Assembly (NCBI RefSeq): GCF_023078275.1
Contig: NC_062974.1
Location: forward strand, 21,505,119 to 21,569,118
Reading direction: 5' to 3'
DNA length: 64,000 bases
Origin: Leguminivora glycinivorella
Lineage: Eukaryota; Arthropoda; Insecta; Lepidoptera; Tortricidae
Part shown: positions 63,720 to 64,000 of the stretch, piece by piece
Position numbering within the stretch: the first letter of the stretch is position 1
How the letters are laid out: each line of letters starts with the position of its first letter
Made by a program: the position numbers and the translations under genes
The notes under the pieces: model-generated
Database searches by the model: none
The model's input: only the letters and a program-made list of their open reading frames with translations
Told to the model about the DNA's origin: nothing

Positions 63720-64000
63720 AGACGATCGTTGTTTGCTTGCTTGAAGATTACGTTTGCGATAAGTATAAGCAAAATGTAAAAAATTGTAAGGGATAATAGA
63801 AAAAAGTACTTTTTACCCACCGATCATATAGTGTCGAAATACGGGCTATGTGGGATGTTTATAAAGGTTTCCCCAGCGTATATAGAATTACCTACGCTGT
63901 GGTCGATGTGTAATATTTCTACAATCATTGCAAGCAAAAGTATTATGTGCAATCGAAATAATCGCAGATAAATATACCAGAGAAACCTAAGGATCCAAAT
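63720..64000. other. Window end, nothing recognised
   Basis: AT-rich sequence without repeat ends; the right boundary of the tandem units is not resolved inside the window. Confidence 0.35.

Noticed and set aside
63448..63720. Arg-Asp/Ser-Asp repeat protein of 90 codons
   Set aside because: The run is a translation of the (GATAGS)n array; the opposite strand gives an equally long Ser-Leu run.
1..64000. CRISPR array, bacterial operon or virus insertion
   Set aside because: No regularly spaced repeats, no ribosome-binding-site-led gene runs and no virus-like frame; the repeats are eukaryotic transposons.

Overview
The window looks like nuclear DNA from a moth or butterfly (Lepidoptera). It is AT-rich and packed with short non-coding transposon remnants of kinds I associate with lepidopteran genomes: Helitron-like copies ending in CTAG, tRNA-derived SINEs with TTTA tails, many small palindromic MITEs, and 3' stubs of LINEs. 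The taxonomic call rests on recalled repeat families, not on a host gene. I found no convincing host exon in 64 kb, so this is probably intergenic or a very large intron.

The only complete protein gene is a mariner transposase of 340 codons on the minus strand (11912-12934). It sits in a complete 1251-bp element (11842-13092) with 26-bp terminal repeats, TA on both sides and an intact D,D34D triad. All other protein traces are fragments: a PIF/Harbinger-like transposase piece inside a 633-bp element (50352-50984), and 3' ends of LINEs near 27.2, 40.2, 59.8 and 62.8 kb.

Region by region. 0-9 kb: MITEs, a tRNA-like SINE head (3345), a TTAA-flanked piggyBac-like element with CCCCGTA subrepeats (5956-6959), and a Helitron-like copy with two nested insertions (7807-8707). 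9-16 kb: a fold-back element, a rearranged duplication, the mariner, and a pogo/Tigger-like non-autonomous element (14826-15380). 16-31 kb: MITEs, SINEs, a tRNA-cored inverted-repeat element and Helitron-like copies. 31-35 kb is the most repeat-poor part. 35-51 kb is dense with MITEs, SINEs and Helitrons, including a Helitron inside a SINE tail. 51-60 kb has palindromes, a MITE nested in a MITE, and a hAT-type MITE with a perfect 8-bp target duplication. 62-63.7 kb holds two near-identical ~500-bp copies of a chimeric Helitron-like unit with (GATAGS)n arrays, separated by a LINE 3' end.

The elements do not form a pathway. They record successive insertions, and several nestings give a relative order. 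At least seven MITEs share CAGTC-type ends next to TA, and the mariner, pogo-like and CAG...CTG elements also use TA, so Tc1/mariner-type mobilisation dominates. The least familiar structures are the tRNA-cored inverted-repeat family (19.4, 24.0 and 49.8 kb) and the tandem chimeric units at the right end.
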